Below are positions 7,012 through 16,400 of a stretch of 64,000 nt of DNA, piece by piece; position 1 is the first letter of the stretch; each line of letters opens with the position of its first letter. The notes under the pieces are model-generated. The model had not been told where the DNA came from. It saw only the letters and a program-made list of their open reading frames with translations, and made no database searches. Both the position numbers and the translations under genes were made by a program. Location of the stretch: positions 1 through 64,000 of the forward strand of contig JAUILL010000017.1 of the NCBI GenBank assembly GCA_030433335.1, written 5' to 3'. This DNA is from Alphaproteobacteria bacterium (lineage in GTDB: Bacteria > Pseudomonadota > Alphaproteobacteria > Rhodobacterales > Rhodobacteraceae).

Positions 7012-8838
7012 TTACTCGGCACTGGCTGTGCGCAGAAGGTCCGTGATGCGACGGACGGTGGCGCGGCGGTTCTCTTCCTCGGCGCCTGCAGTCGAGATTT
7101 TCAGATACTCTTCGCCGTAGCCTTGGATTACCAAGTTCTCGGAGGGCACATCGAAATACTCCGTCAGTGCCAGCGCAAGGCTCTCCGCCCGACGGTCGGA
7201 CAGCGCGAGATTGTATGCGGCGCTGCCGACGGCGTCCGTATGACCTTCCACGAGGAATACCTCGCGGGGGTTCTCGGCGATACGTTCACGGATCGCGGTG
7301 CCAAGGGTCGCCAGTTCTTCGGCTTGCTGAGGGCGGATCGCGGCCGATCCGGTGGCAAAAGTTACGTTCTCAACAGAAACAGCCGGCGCAAGGGCGCGGA
7401 CGGGAGCGATTTGGCGCACTTGGCTCAGGGTGAAACTGCGCGACGTTTCCGCTTGGCGGGCGAGCGCCGCCGCCAGAGCATCTCGATCTGTTGCGGTCGC
7501 GGTGTCCGTCACACTGACTTCTGGCAGCTCGGTGACTTCTACAGGTTCCGCTCCACGGCTGTCATCTACCAGAACATACTCGTCGCCATTCGGCTCGATA
7601 CGGGTACGCTTGATAATCCGTTTCTGGCTGTCATAGATGGTCACGATTTCCGCGCCATCGGGACGGGTCGAGATGGTGCGGCTGGAGCCGTCGTTAAAGC
7701 TCTGCGTGCGAACCGTGGTGCCCGGTTGACGCAGCAGCGCGCCGTCGTCCTTGATGACGCGGTAACTGCCATCGGGCTGCTGCAGCACAACGCGGTCGCC
7801 AGAATTCACAGCAACCTCGCTGCCATTCTTGAGCACAGCGCCAACCGCGAGCGCGGCTAGACCGGCCAGCGCGGCCTTCTCGACATTGGTCAGACCTTTT
7901 TTCTCGTCATCCGACGATGCCTTTGCCTGCTCGTTGACGCTGTTCGAGAAATCTTCGTCCGAGGTTCGAGCGGTATTCTCGGTGACTGTCTCTTCTGTCA
8001 TTTCCGCGTCAGTTTCGCTATCTGCTGCCGCGGCGAGTGCTGCAGCGGCAAGGGGCGCGCCATCACTGGCTTCGGCGTCCAGCGCCTTTTCCAGCAAGAT
8101 CTCGGCAGCTTGTGCTGCTGCCGACATTTCCGGTTCCGGAGCGGTCGAGGTTTCAGCCGTGGTATCCTCGGCGATGTCCGTCACAGGCGCTTCTTCAGTC
8201 GCGGGGGCGGGCTCGGGTTCTGCGGCCGTCTGAGCGGGCTCTTCCACAGGGGCGGGTTCAGGGGCTTCGACTGTCACTTCGGGCGCAACGGCCACATTGG
8301 TTTCAGGCGCGACCTCTGCGGCTGCGCTATCAGTCGGAGCGTCATCCTGCGGCTTTGCGGTTTCGCTTTGTGCAGGGGCCTCGGCGTCAGGTTGGTCTTG
8401 CGCGGCAATCGCAGCTTCTGCGGCAGACTTGGCGTCATCTGGCGCTGTGGTTTCTGGCAGTGGCTCAGCATTGGCCTCGGCTGCCGGAGCTTCGGGCATT
8501 TGCGGTTCTTCAAGGCTGGGCTCTGCGGCTTCATCGGCTTGAGCTTCCGCATTTGTCTCAGCTTCAGCATCTACACCAGCAGCCTCTTCGGTTGTGGAAT
8601 CTTCAGCGACATAGCCGGTGCTTTCGCCTTGCGCCGCGCCGCCATTCGTCTTGCAGTCCGCAGTCGCGTCTTCTTCGGTCAGGCCGTCAGCGATACCTTT
8701 GGAGATGCAGGCCAGAGCATTCTGTTCCGCGGTTGCTTCTGCTTCGGCGTTGGCCGCGGCGGCTTGTGCCAGACCGTAATGCGGGGTCATCAAACCAAGC
8801 GCAACGACGAGCGCGGTCGAGTTCTTGAGGGCTTTCAT
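7012..8838 (-). CDS. OmpA-family outer-membrane/peptidoglycan-linking protein with long acidic linker
   Basis: This 608-residue protein begins with a signal peptide (KNSTALVVALGLMTPHYGLAQA). After it comes a roughly 280-residue Ala/Glu/Pro-rich acidic stretch with no evident fold, a short hydrophobic segment (ALAGLAALAVGAVL), a beta-rich part (DGSYRVIKDDG, GSSRTISTRPDG) and a C-terminal OmpA domain. That domain carries the peptidoglycan-binding signatures VTFATGSAAI, EGHTDAVGS, NLALSDRRAESL and ENRRATVR. It likely tethers the envelope to peptidoglycan. The start follows GGGAGA. It converges with the MFS gene over 165 bp of otherwise empty sequence. Confidence 0.9.
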   Translation of the reverse strand: MKALKNSTALVVALGLMTPHYGLAQAAAANAEAEATAEQNALACISKGIADGLTEEDATADCKTNGGAAQGESTGYVAEDSTTEEAAGVDAEAETNAEAQADEAAEPSLEEPQMPEAPAAEANAEPLPETTAPDDAKSAAEAAIAAQDQPDAEAPAQSETAKPQDDAPTDSAAAEVAPETNVAVAPEVTVEAPEPAPVEEPAQTAAEPEPAPATEEAPVTDIAEDTTAETSTAPEPEMSAAAQAAEILLEKALDAEASDGAPLAAAALAAAADSETDAEMTEETVTENTARTSDEDFSNSVNEQAKASSDDEKKGLTNVEKAALAGLAALAVGAVLKNGSEVAVNSGDRVVLQQPDGSYRVIKDDGALLRQPGTTVRTQSFNDGSSRTISTRPDGAEIVTIYDSQKRIIKRTRIEPNGDEYVLVDDSRGAEPVEVTELPEVSVTDTATATDRDALAAALARQAETSRSFTLSQVRQIAPVRALAPAVSVENVTFATGSAAIRPQQAEELATLGTAIRERIAENPREVFLVEGHTDAVGSAAYNLALSDRRAESLALALTEYFDVPSENLVIQGYGEEYLKISTAGAEEENRRATVRRITDLLRTASAE

Positions 8839-9113
8839 GGCTGTCTCCCTTATCCATGGTGGCAGAACGTCTGCCCGTTGGCGGGAGTAACCATCCGTAA
8901 TCTGTGGTTGTTCCGTGTCAGGCAGGCCTCCGCCGGACACGTTGTTTTGATCAGTTTGGGCGGAACGAAGCGCGCACCTGAGCCGTTCGCGTGCGCGAAT
9001 TGCTTGTCGGGGTTGGTCGGATTTGTCGGGGAGAGCAGGATGCTGCTTGGACACGGCCTCTGGGAGACATCAGGCAACGGTCTTTTGGCTTCTATGCCAA
9101 AGGTTTCCTAACC

Positions 9114-9878
9114 CTAGAAGGCGCGCGCCGCCGACGGGCCATCGACGATAATCATGGGACAGCCCTTCGAGCAGCGCTCGACTCGGCTATCGATCCCGTA
9201 GAGTTGGCTGATGAGGGCAGGGGTCAGCACTTCGAGCGCGGGACCGCTGGCCAGAATGCGTCCTTCACCGAGCGCGATCACGGTGCCACAGGCGCGCATG
9301 ACCTGATTGAGGTCGTGCAGGGCAAGGATCATCACCGCGCCCGTCTCGGCGGCGTAGTGCCTCAAAGCCTCCAGCACTTCGTATTGCCGATAGAGGTCCA
9401 GCGCAGAGGTCGGCTCGTCCATCAACACGACCTTGGGCCGCGTCACCAAGGTTTGCGCGATCGACACAGATTGCCGCTGACCACCGGAGAGTTCGGGCAA
9501 CTGATGCTCGGCCAGATGCGCGATGCCAAACCGGTGCAAGACATCGTCCACCGCCGCCAGTTCAGAGGCAGACAGGCGCCACCCGCCAGCCCCCTGTTTC
9601 AACGCCAGAATAATGGATTCATAGACCGTCAAAGCCGCGGTCATCGCCGTATCTTGCGGCATGTAGCGCAGATCATCTTTGGTCGCGCCAGTCAGGCGGA
9701 CAGCGCCTGTGCCGCGCAATTGTCCGGCAATCCGGCGGAACAGGGTGGACTTCCCCGCCGCATTTGCGCCGACCAGCGCGGTCAGAACCCCGCCCTGAAT
9801 GTCCGGGGTCGTCGCATCGTGTAGGATGGTTCGTCGACCATACCGCGCGCCGATTTGGTCAAGAGACAAGCTCACCAT
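9114..9878 (-). CDS. Iron-siderophore/haem ABC transporter ATP-binding protein (FecE-like)
   Basis: This 254-residue ATPase energises uptake of an iron chelate. The Walker A is GANAAGKST; the usual GxNGxGKST is slightly altered, with Ala in place of Gly. The signature is LSGGQRQ and the Walker B is VVLMDEPTSALD, followed by the switch His in ALHDLNQ. The start at 9878 is set by the permease stop codon, which overlaps it by 7 nt. Upstream extension would run entirely through the permease gene. It is the last gene of the minus-strand fec-like operon. Confidence 0.92.
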   Translation of the reverse strand: MVSLSLDQIGARYGRRTILHDATTPDIQGGVLTALVGANAAGKSTLFRRIAGQLRGTGAVRLTGATKDDLRYMPQDTAMTAALTVYESIILALKQGAGGWRLSASELAAVDDVLHRFGIAHLAEHQLPELSGGQRQSVSIAQTLVTRPKVVLMDEPTSALDLYRQYEVLEALRHYAAETGAVMILALHDLNQVMRACGTVIALGEGRILASGPALEVLTPALISQLYGIDSRVERCSKGCPMIIVDGPSAARAF

Positions 9879-10933
9879 GCTTTGCGTCCTTTCGTCAGGA
9901 TAAGGGCCGCGAAAAACGGCACCCCCACTAGCGCTGTGATAATGCCGATGGGCAGAACCGCGCCGGGCAGGATCGCTTTGGACAGGACCGACGTCGCGGA
10001 CAGGATCGCCGCGCCTGACAGCATCGCACCGGGCAAGAAGAAGCGCTGGTCCTCTCCCAGCAGCAGACGCGCCACATGAGGGCCGACGATGCCGATGAAC
10101 CCGATTGTACCGACAAAGCTGACCGGAACGGCGGCCAACAGGGACACCAGAAACAGCGTTTCCAAGCGCAGGCGTTTCACGGGGACACCCATGGCTGCGG
10201 CGCGGGTCTCGCCAAGACGGATCGCGGTCAGGGCCCACGCACGACGTGCAAAGAGCGGGGCGCAGACGACCAGGATCAAAGCAGTTATTGCGACCTTGCC
10301 CCATGTGGCTTTGGTCAGGCTGCCCATGGTCCAGAAGACAACCGCCGACAGAGCCTGTTCGGACGCAAAATACTGCAGCAGAGCCAAGGCAGCGTTGAAG
10401 CTGAACACCAGCGCAATCCCGAGCAGAATGATAGTTTCGACCGTGACGCCGCGCAGAGTGCTCAGCCCAAAAATCAGCAAAGACGCCGCCATCGCCATGG
10501 CAAAGGCGTTCACCGGAACCATCAGCGAAATCGCTGCGGGAAACAGCGCCACCCCCAGCACCATCGCCAGCGCAGCCCCAAAGCTTGCGGCCGCAGACAG
10601 GCCCAGGGTGAACGGACTGGCCAAGGGGTTCGCGAGGATCGTCTGCATCTGCGCGCCAGCCAACGACAGGCTCGCCCCGACTGTGACCGCCAGCAAAGCC
10701 ATGGGCATCCGGATATCCCAGATCACCACGCGCATTTGCAGGTCAGATGACATGGGCATGAAGAGGGTACGAAACACGTCCTCTAGGGGATAAAGCGCCG
10801 GTCCCAAGGACACATCGACAGCAACAGACAGCACAAGCAAGGCCAGAAGCCCGCCTAGGACAGCAATCCTGCGGGCCGTCAGGGCGCGGTAGCTCTTGGC
10901 GTTCTCGGAAGACGGGTGGCTCAGAGCGGTCAT
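9872..10933 (-). CDS. FecCD-family iron-chelate ABC permease
   Basis: This 353-residue permease of the BtuC/FecCD family has about ten membrane helices and forms the inner-membrane channel for an iron complex. Family landmarks include SLAGAQMQTILANPLASPFTLG near the N-terminal third and GFIGIVGPHVARLLLGEDQR near the C-terminus. Only one permease gene is present, so the protein is presumably a homodimer. A good GGAGG precedes the ATG. It lies downstream of the binding-protein gene, separated by a hairpin with a T-run. Confidence 0.93.
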   Translation of the reverse strand: MTALSHPSSENAKSYRALTARRIAVLGGLLALLVLSVAVDVSLGPALYPLEDVFRTLFMPMSSDLQMRVVIWDIRMPMALLAVTVGASLSLAGAQMQTILANPLASPFTLGLSAAASFGAALAMVLGVALFPAAISLMVPVNAFAMAMAASLLIFGLSTLRGVTVETIILLGIALVFSFNAALALLQYFASEQALSAVVFWTMGSLTKATWGKVAITALILVVCAPLFARRAWALTAIRLGETRAAAMGVPVKRLRLETLFLVSLLAAVPVSFVGTIGFIGIVGPHVARLLLGEDQRFFLPGAMLSGAAILSATSVLSKAILPGAVLPIGIITALVGVPFFAALILTKGRKAW

Positions 10934-10945
10934 TCAGACCTCCGG

Positions 10946-10973
10946 AAAAAGAGGGCGGCCCGAAAGCCGCCCT
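10946..10973 (-). terminator. Rho-independent-like hairpin inside the iron-transport operon
   Basis: On the minus strand, AGGGCGGC-TTTCGG-GCCGCCCT is followed directly by CTTTTT. It sits between the binding-protein gene and the permease gene, so it probably attenuates transcription. That would leave more binding protein than permease and ATPase. It may also stabilise the 3' end of the upstream transcript. Confidence 0.8.
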
Positions 10974-10979
10974 TGGGGA

Positions 10980-12116
10980 TCAGTTGGTTGCGGTGGCAGG
11001 CAGCGAGACCCAGTAACCGGCGTGGTAATCAACGGGCAGGAAACGCTCGTGCAATTCCTTGAGCGTCGCCTCTGGGTCCAGTTCCGCGAAGAGCTCGGGG
11101 TGAATCCACGTCGCCAGACGCTGAACCGCAACAAAGCTGTAGGGGTTGTTGTAGAACTGGTGCCAGATCGCGTGCACATCGCCGTCCTCAACCGCTTTGA
11201 CGCCGGTGAAAGCGGGACGCTTCATCAGATTGGCAAGTTTGGTTTCGGCGACCGAGATGTCAGAACCAGGACCAACGCCGATCCAGTTGCCGCCGGGCAC
11301 GTAGGCATCCCAGTTCCCACCCGTGACAACAATCTGATCAGGATCCGAGGCGATGACCTGCTCGGCGTTCACGGTACCAAACGTGCCGGGGATAAAGGGC
11401 TTGGCCATGTTCTCGCCGCCCGCCAACTCGACAAAGGTGCCGAAGTTGCCGTTGCCGAACGACATGCAGCAATCCTCGGAATAGCCGCCGGCGCGCTCGA
11501 CAAAGACCACGGGACGCTCAAGGTCCGTCTGCGCCTCGATCACGTCGGTCACGCGGTCCAGCTGCTCTGCGTAGAAGTCATTGAACTCTGCCGCGCGCTC
11601 CTCCTCACCGAACAGTTTACCGATGATCTCCATCGACGGCGCGGTGTGCTCGAACGGCTTCTCGCGAAAGTCCACATAGACGATCGGGATGCCGACCTTG
11701 GCCAGCTTTTCCTCGTACCCTGCCTCGTCGGTGGCGGCTTTGGCTTCGAGGTTCATGATCATGACGTCGGGATTCAGCGACACCGCTTGCTCGATGTCAA
11801 AAGTCCCGTCCTTGAAGCCGCCAAAGGTCGGGATATCAACGAGTTCGGGGAACTTCTCGGCGTAGAGATCATAGCTCTCGGGCGAGGCCTGACGGAAGTC
11901 GTCGCGCCAGCCCACCACGCGCTCGAACGGGTTTTCGCCATCCAGAACGGCGGCAAAGAAAATCTGGCGGCCTTCGCCAAGGATAACGCGCTCAACAGGC
12001 CCATCCACGGTCACTTCGCGGCCCGCGATATCGGTCAGGGTGATCGGCTCGGCCAGTGCCATACCAGCGGAAATCAGGGTCAGCGCGCTTGCACCAAACA
12101 TCAATCGGAACGTCAT
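10980..12116 (-). CDS. Periplasmic iron-chelate binding protein (FecB/TroA-like fold)
   Basis: This 378-residue solute-binding protein has a signal peptide (LMFGASALTLISAGMALA) and starts its mature part with ITLTDIAGREVTVDGPVERV, the standard opening of iron-siderophore/haem binding proteins. A later GTFDIEQAVSLNPDVMI segment is also typical. It is the first gene of the minus-strand operon binding protein, permease, ATPase. A -35/-10-like pair (TTGACG at 12172-12177 and TATCCG at 12149-12154, 17-bp spacer) and an iron-box-like site lie upstream. The exact chelate (siderophore, haem or cobalamin) cannot be told from the sequence. Confidence 0.9.
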   Translation of the reverse strand: MTFRLMFGASALTLISAGMALAEPITLTDIAGREVTVDGPVERVILGEGRQIFFAAVLDGENPFERVVGWRDDFRQASPESYDLYAEKFPELVDIPTFGGFKDGTFDIEQAVSLNPDVMIMNLEAKAATDEAGYEEKLAKVGIPIVYVDFREKPFEHTAPSMEIIGKLFGEEERAAEFNDFYAEQLDRVTDVIEAQTDLERPVVFVERAGGYSEDCCMSFGNGNFGTFVELAGGENMAKPFIPGTFGTVNAEQVIASDPDQIVVTGGNWDAYVPGGNWIGVGPGSDISVAETKLANLMKRPAFTGVKAVEDGDVHAIWHQFYNNPYSFVAVQRLATWIHPELFAELDPEATLKELHERFLPVDYHAGYWVSLPATATN

Positions 12117-12185
12117 GTCAGCATCCTTGGAAGATCGAAACTGGCGACCGGATAGAAAAACCTACTTTTTTCGTCAAGAATAAAG

Positions 12186-12202
12186 TTGACAAAATAGCTC
12201 AA
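12186..12202. promoter_or_regulatory. IRO-box-like site (TTGA-N9-TCAA)
   Basis: TTGA at 12186-12189 and TCAA at 12199-12202 are separated by nine bases. TGA-N9-TCA is the iron-rhodo-box described for Rhodobacterales/Rhizobiales iron regulation (RirA-type). It lies between an iron transporter operon and a divergent methyltransferase, just upstream of the operon's best -35 element. The four-base arms are short, so chance occurrence is possible. Confidence 0.5.
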
Positions 12203-12245
12203 TTTAATGACTTGACGGGAAAGACCGCTTCAAGGGCCTAAACTG

Positions 12246-12980
12246 ATGACACTTTCCAACCGCACTCTGCGTGACGAGATCAAAGAGTATTGGTCTGATC
12301 GCGCCGCGACGTTCGATCAAGAACTGGGCCACCGCATCGCTGACGGGGCAGAGATGCAGGCGTGGCGTGCCTTGTTCACACAGCATTTGGGGGCCGCGCG
12401 GGGAAGGCGTCTCTTGGATCTGGCGTCAGGCACCGGCGAGATCGCGCGGCTGTGTCAGGATCTTGGCTTCAAGGTAACTGGTCTGGATTGGGCAGAGCCG
12501 ATGCTGGAGCGCGCGCGGGCTAAAATGCCCGATGTCACCTTTGTCCAAGCCGATGCCGAGCGCACCATGCTGCCAACGGCCAGCTTTGACGTGATTGTCA
12601 CGCGGCATTTGGTCTGGACGCTTGTTGACCCTGCAGCCGCGTTTGCCGAATGGCATCGGTTGCTGGCACCAAACGGGGTGCTGCTGGTGGTCGACGGCGA
12701 CTTTGTCCAACGCAACTGGTTTGCACGGCTTTTGGCACCGAAATCTGCAGCCAGCCAGCGCGCCTCTCGCCATCAGGACATCCTGAGCCGCGTTTACTTT
12801 TCCAAAGGCGCGCGGGCCGACGCAGTGGCGGCTCTGCTGTCGACCGCAGGGTTCACAGAGATCAGTGTTGACCATAACCTGCGCGCGGTACACCGAGCGC
12901 AGTCCCGCGCGTTGGGATGGCGCAAGTCTCTCCTCAGGCGGTCCGAACATCGTTACGTAATTGCGGCACGAAAGAGCTGA
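12246..12980 (+). CDS. Class I SAM-dependent methyltransferase
   Basis: This 244-residue protein has the Rossmann-like methyltransferase order: motif I LLDLASGTGEIARL (about residues 57-70), an acidic motif II region VTGLDWAEPML, and FDVIVTRHLVWTLVDP as motif IV. The acceptor is unknown. It is divergently oriented from the iron-chelate transporter and shares its 129-bp regulatory gap. A role in modifying or processing the imported chelate, or simply iron-linked expression, is possible. The ribosome-binding site is weak (AAGGGCC). Confidence 0.8.
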   Translation: MTLSNRTLRDEIKEYWSDRAATFDQELGHRIADGAEMQAWRALFTQHLGAARGRRLLDLASGTGEIARLCQDLGFKVTGLDWAEPMLERARAKMPDVTFVQADAERTMLPTASFDVIVTRHLVWTLVDPAAAFAEWHRLLAPNGVLLVVDGDFVQRNWFARLLAPKSAASQRASRHQDILSRVYFSKGARADAVAALLSTAGFTEISVDHNLRAVHRAQSRALGWRKSLLRRSEHRYVIAARKS

Positions 12981-13483
12981 CTTAAGATCACAATATATGA
13001 TGTCTGCCTTTGTGACCGTGAGAGGGCAGGGTTAGCAACCTCTGATGTTCGCAGTCTTGGGCGTGTCGATAACAGCCCTGCGCTAACCCGTGCCCGCCTC
13101 ATCTCAAAAGTCGGCAGTAAGGGGTTTCGTCGGAGCGAAACTGTGTATCTTGGTTCAGATTTCTTCAGAAAGTGCCAAGAGCTACGGGCGAGAGGTTATT
13201 GGATTTACGATCCAAGATGTTGAGGTTGTGTACCATCAAGTTTGCTTAACAGCTGATCGAAATATAATGCTTAGGTTGAGCAACGGCGGCTGATGCACAT
13301 TTGCGAATTAGTCATATGGAACCCTTGCCCCAAGCTTTCTAAGCTCGGTTTTGGCCGAGAAAAGGCAATATTACCTTGTTGTATGGCTCGAAAAGCGGCT
13401 CGACTATGCTGACGCCACACTCGTTTTCGTATACAACCAAAAGGAGAGTCGCCAAGCCTTAGTTACAAAGCCCGGGTGCATTT
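12981..13483. other. 503-bp gene-free stretch
   Basis: The sequence is visibly lower in GC than its surroundings and carries only short reading frames without ribosome-binding sites or recognisable domains. I saw no tRNA, hairpin-plus-T-tract or long repeat. It probably contains the promoter of the large surface-protein gene that follows. The composition fits acquired DNA. Confidence 0.5.
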
Positions 13484-16400
13484 ATGTTTCGGTTCATTCT
13501 TTCAGTTCTAATAAGTTTTCACGTTTTGGTTTTTGGAGTGTCCGCTGGTTTCGCACAGCGTGCGCTCGTTAACGGCAGCTTCGAAGAGAATGCCCCAGCG
13601 CTGAACGGGTCAAACCAATATTCGGTCTCTTGTACAGGTACGCCGCGCGTTGTGACGACAGGACCTTGGGGGGCATATGTCGCCGCGGCGGACATTCCCG
13701 GTTGGACGACCACAGCGGATTTCGATGCCACGGGATGCGGGTATTCTGGCGACGTCATGGAGTTCTCGCGCAAGAACGGCGGCATCGCGCAAGACGGCGA
13801 TCACTATATCGAATTGAACTCGACCATTCCCGCGGGCGTCAGTCAGGAGGTCTGCGTCCGCAATGGCGAGCCCATCGGCTATAGCTTCTGGCATAAATCT
13901 TCGGCGACGACGAATGGCATAGACGAGATTGTCGAGATGGTTGTCGGTGGCGTCGTCATCGCCACGCACCAAGCGACCGACAGTTGGACCGAAGTGTCCG
14001 GCGTCGAAACCTACACAGGGGCTTCTGGACTGGTCAATTTCAGGTTCCGCAGCACCTCGCCCCCCCTCGGGAGCGGGTATGTCCTCGAAGGCAACCTTTT
14101 GGACAACGTGTCGCTCAGCTTTGTCCCGACCGTACAATACAACACCGGCGTTTGGAGCGCGTCCGAAAGCACTGCGTCGCCCACAGGTCCGTCTGTCCTT
14201 GTGTCTGGTGAAGTACCGGCAGGCGGCCTGAGCATCCCGATCACGATTGTTGGCGGCACCGCGACCGAGGGTGACGACTTCACCTACACAGACACGATCT
14301 CGGTACCAGCGGGTAGCTATTCTGACACACCCTTTGCCATTGATTTCACGCTCGTGAGCGACGCGGTGAGCGAAGGGAGCGAGACCATCATCTTTGGGAT
14401 TGGCGACATGGGGACGGCGGCAGTCGTTGGTGTCGAAGACTGTACAGGTACACCTGTCGAAACTGCCACTTTTACCATCGCCGACGTCGCGCCAACGCTC
14501 GATGCCGTCGAAGACACCCCCGCTGCGGTAAATGGCGCTCTTGGTGGGACAATTCCTAACGTGGTGGCCAACGACACCTTGGGGGGCGTCGCAGATCCGG
14601 CTATCGGGACCGAGGTCAGCCTAACAGTGAGCGGCACTGCGCAGGATGGTGTCACTGCTTTGGGTCTTGATGTTGCTCCTTCGGCGGGAGGGATCACCCT
14701 TGATCCCGCCACGGGAGAGGTCGTTGTGGCTGCAGGTACGACGGCGGGGACCTATCTCTTCACCTACGAAATCTGCGAGGTTCTGAACCCCGCCAACTGC
14801 GATACGGCTGTCGTGACGATCGTTACCGATCCACAAGCGGCAGTTGCCGTGGATGACACGCCTGCCGCGGTGGACGGCTCGGCGGGTGCGACGATCCCGA
14901 ATGTGGTGGCGAATGACACTTTGGGCGGTGTGGCCGATCCCGAGATCGGGACTGATGTCACCGTGGCTGTGAGCGGCACTGCGCAGGATGGCACGACTAT
15001 CTTGGGTCTTGATGTGGTTCCGGCGGCGGGGGGGATTACTCTCGATCCTACGACCGGTGAGGTGATTGTCGCCCCGGGGACTACAGCGGGGACCTATCTC
15101 TTTACCTACGAAATCTGCGAGGTTCTGAACCCCGCAAATTGCGATACGGCTGTTGTGACAGTTGTTACCGATCCACAGGCAGCAGTTGCCGTGGATGACA
15201 CGCCCGCTGCGGTGGATGGCGCTGCAGGCGCGACGATACCGAATGTGGTTGCAAATGACACCTTGGGGGGCGTGGCCGATCCCGAGATCGGGACGGATGT
15301 CACCGTGGCAGTGAGCGGCACGGCGCAGGACGGTACGACTGTCTTGGGTCTTGATGTGGTGCCGGCGGCAGGGGGGATTACCCTCGATCCTACGACCGGT
15401 GAGGTGATTGTCGCCGCGGGGACGACGGCGGGGACCTATCTCTTTACCTACGAAATCTGCGAGGTTCTGAACCCCGCCAACTGCGATACGGCTGTTGTGA
15501 CGATCGTTACCGGTCCACAGGCGGCAGTTGCCGTGGATGACACGCCTGCCGCGGTGGACGGCTCGGCGGGTGCGACGATCCCGAATGTGGTGGCAAATGA
15601 CACTTTGGGCGGTGTGGCTGATCCCGAGATCGGGACTGATGTCACCGTGGCGGTGAGCGGCACCGCACAGGACGGTACAACTGTCTTGGGTCTTGATGTA
15701 GTTCCGGCGGCAGGAGGGATTACCCTCGATCCTGCGACCGGTGAGGTGATTGTCTTCGCGGGGACGACACCGGGGACCTATCTCTTTACCTACGAAATCT
15801 GCGAGGTTCTGAACCCCACCAACTGCGATACGGCCGTCGTGACGATCGCGGTGGCCGCTAGCCCCTCGGCGACCATTGAGGCCGTTGACGATATCCCTCC
15901 CGCAATCAGTGGTTCTGACGGGGCGACCATCTCGAATGTACTGGCCAATGACGTATTGGACGGCACAACGGGACCGACCATTGCAACCGATGTCGTTGTG
16001 TACAACAGCGGCTCTTCTCAGAACGGCACCACTTCCATCGGCCTTGATGTCGTGCCCGCGCAGGGCAGCATTACCTTCGACGCGTCAACTGGCGACATCA
16101 CCGTCGCCTCTGGCACCTCGGCGGGCATTTATGTCTACACCTATGAAATCTGCGAGGTGCAGGACCCGACCAACTGTGACAGCGCTGCGGTGACTATCCG
16201 GATCAATCCAGCCGCGATTGATGCGGTCGACGACGATTTTACAGCGTCCGAAGGATCGAGCGCCGTGGCTGGATCCGCTGGACCCGTACTGGCAAATGAC
16301 ACGATCGACGGAATTGCGGTTCCCACCGACGGTTCGTTGACCACGATTGCGCTGATTGATGACGGCGGCATGGATGGAGCAACCTTGGGCACCGATGGTG

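Noticed and set aside
9082-9103. Terminator after the iron-transport ATPase gene
   Set aside because: A short stem (CTTTTGGC / GCCAAAGG) is present but with no T-tract on the minus strand; too weak to list.
8037-9111. Long plus-strand frames opposite the OmpA-family gene
   Set aside because: They are by-products of the Ala/Glu/Pro-rich linker; composition is skewed and no start signal is present.
13090-13572. Short plus-strand frames before the surface-protein gene
   Set aside because: No ribosome-binding sites, no homology recognised, and one overlaps the signal-peptide region of the real gene in another frame.
14496-15863. CRISPR array
   Set aside because: Repeats are 342 bp, contiguous and in frame, with no short repeat-spacer alternation.
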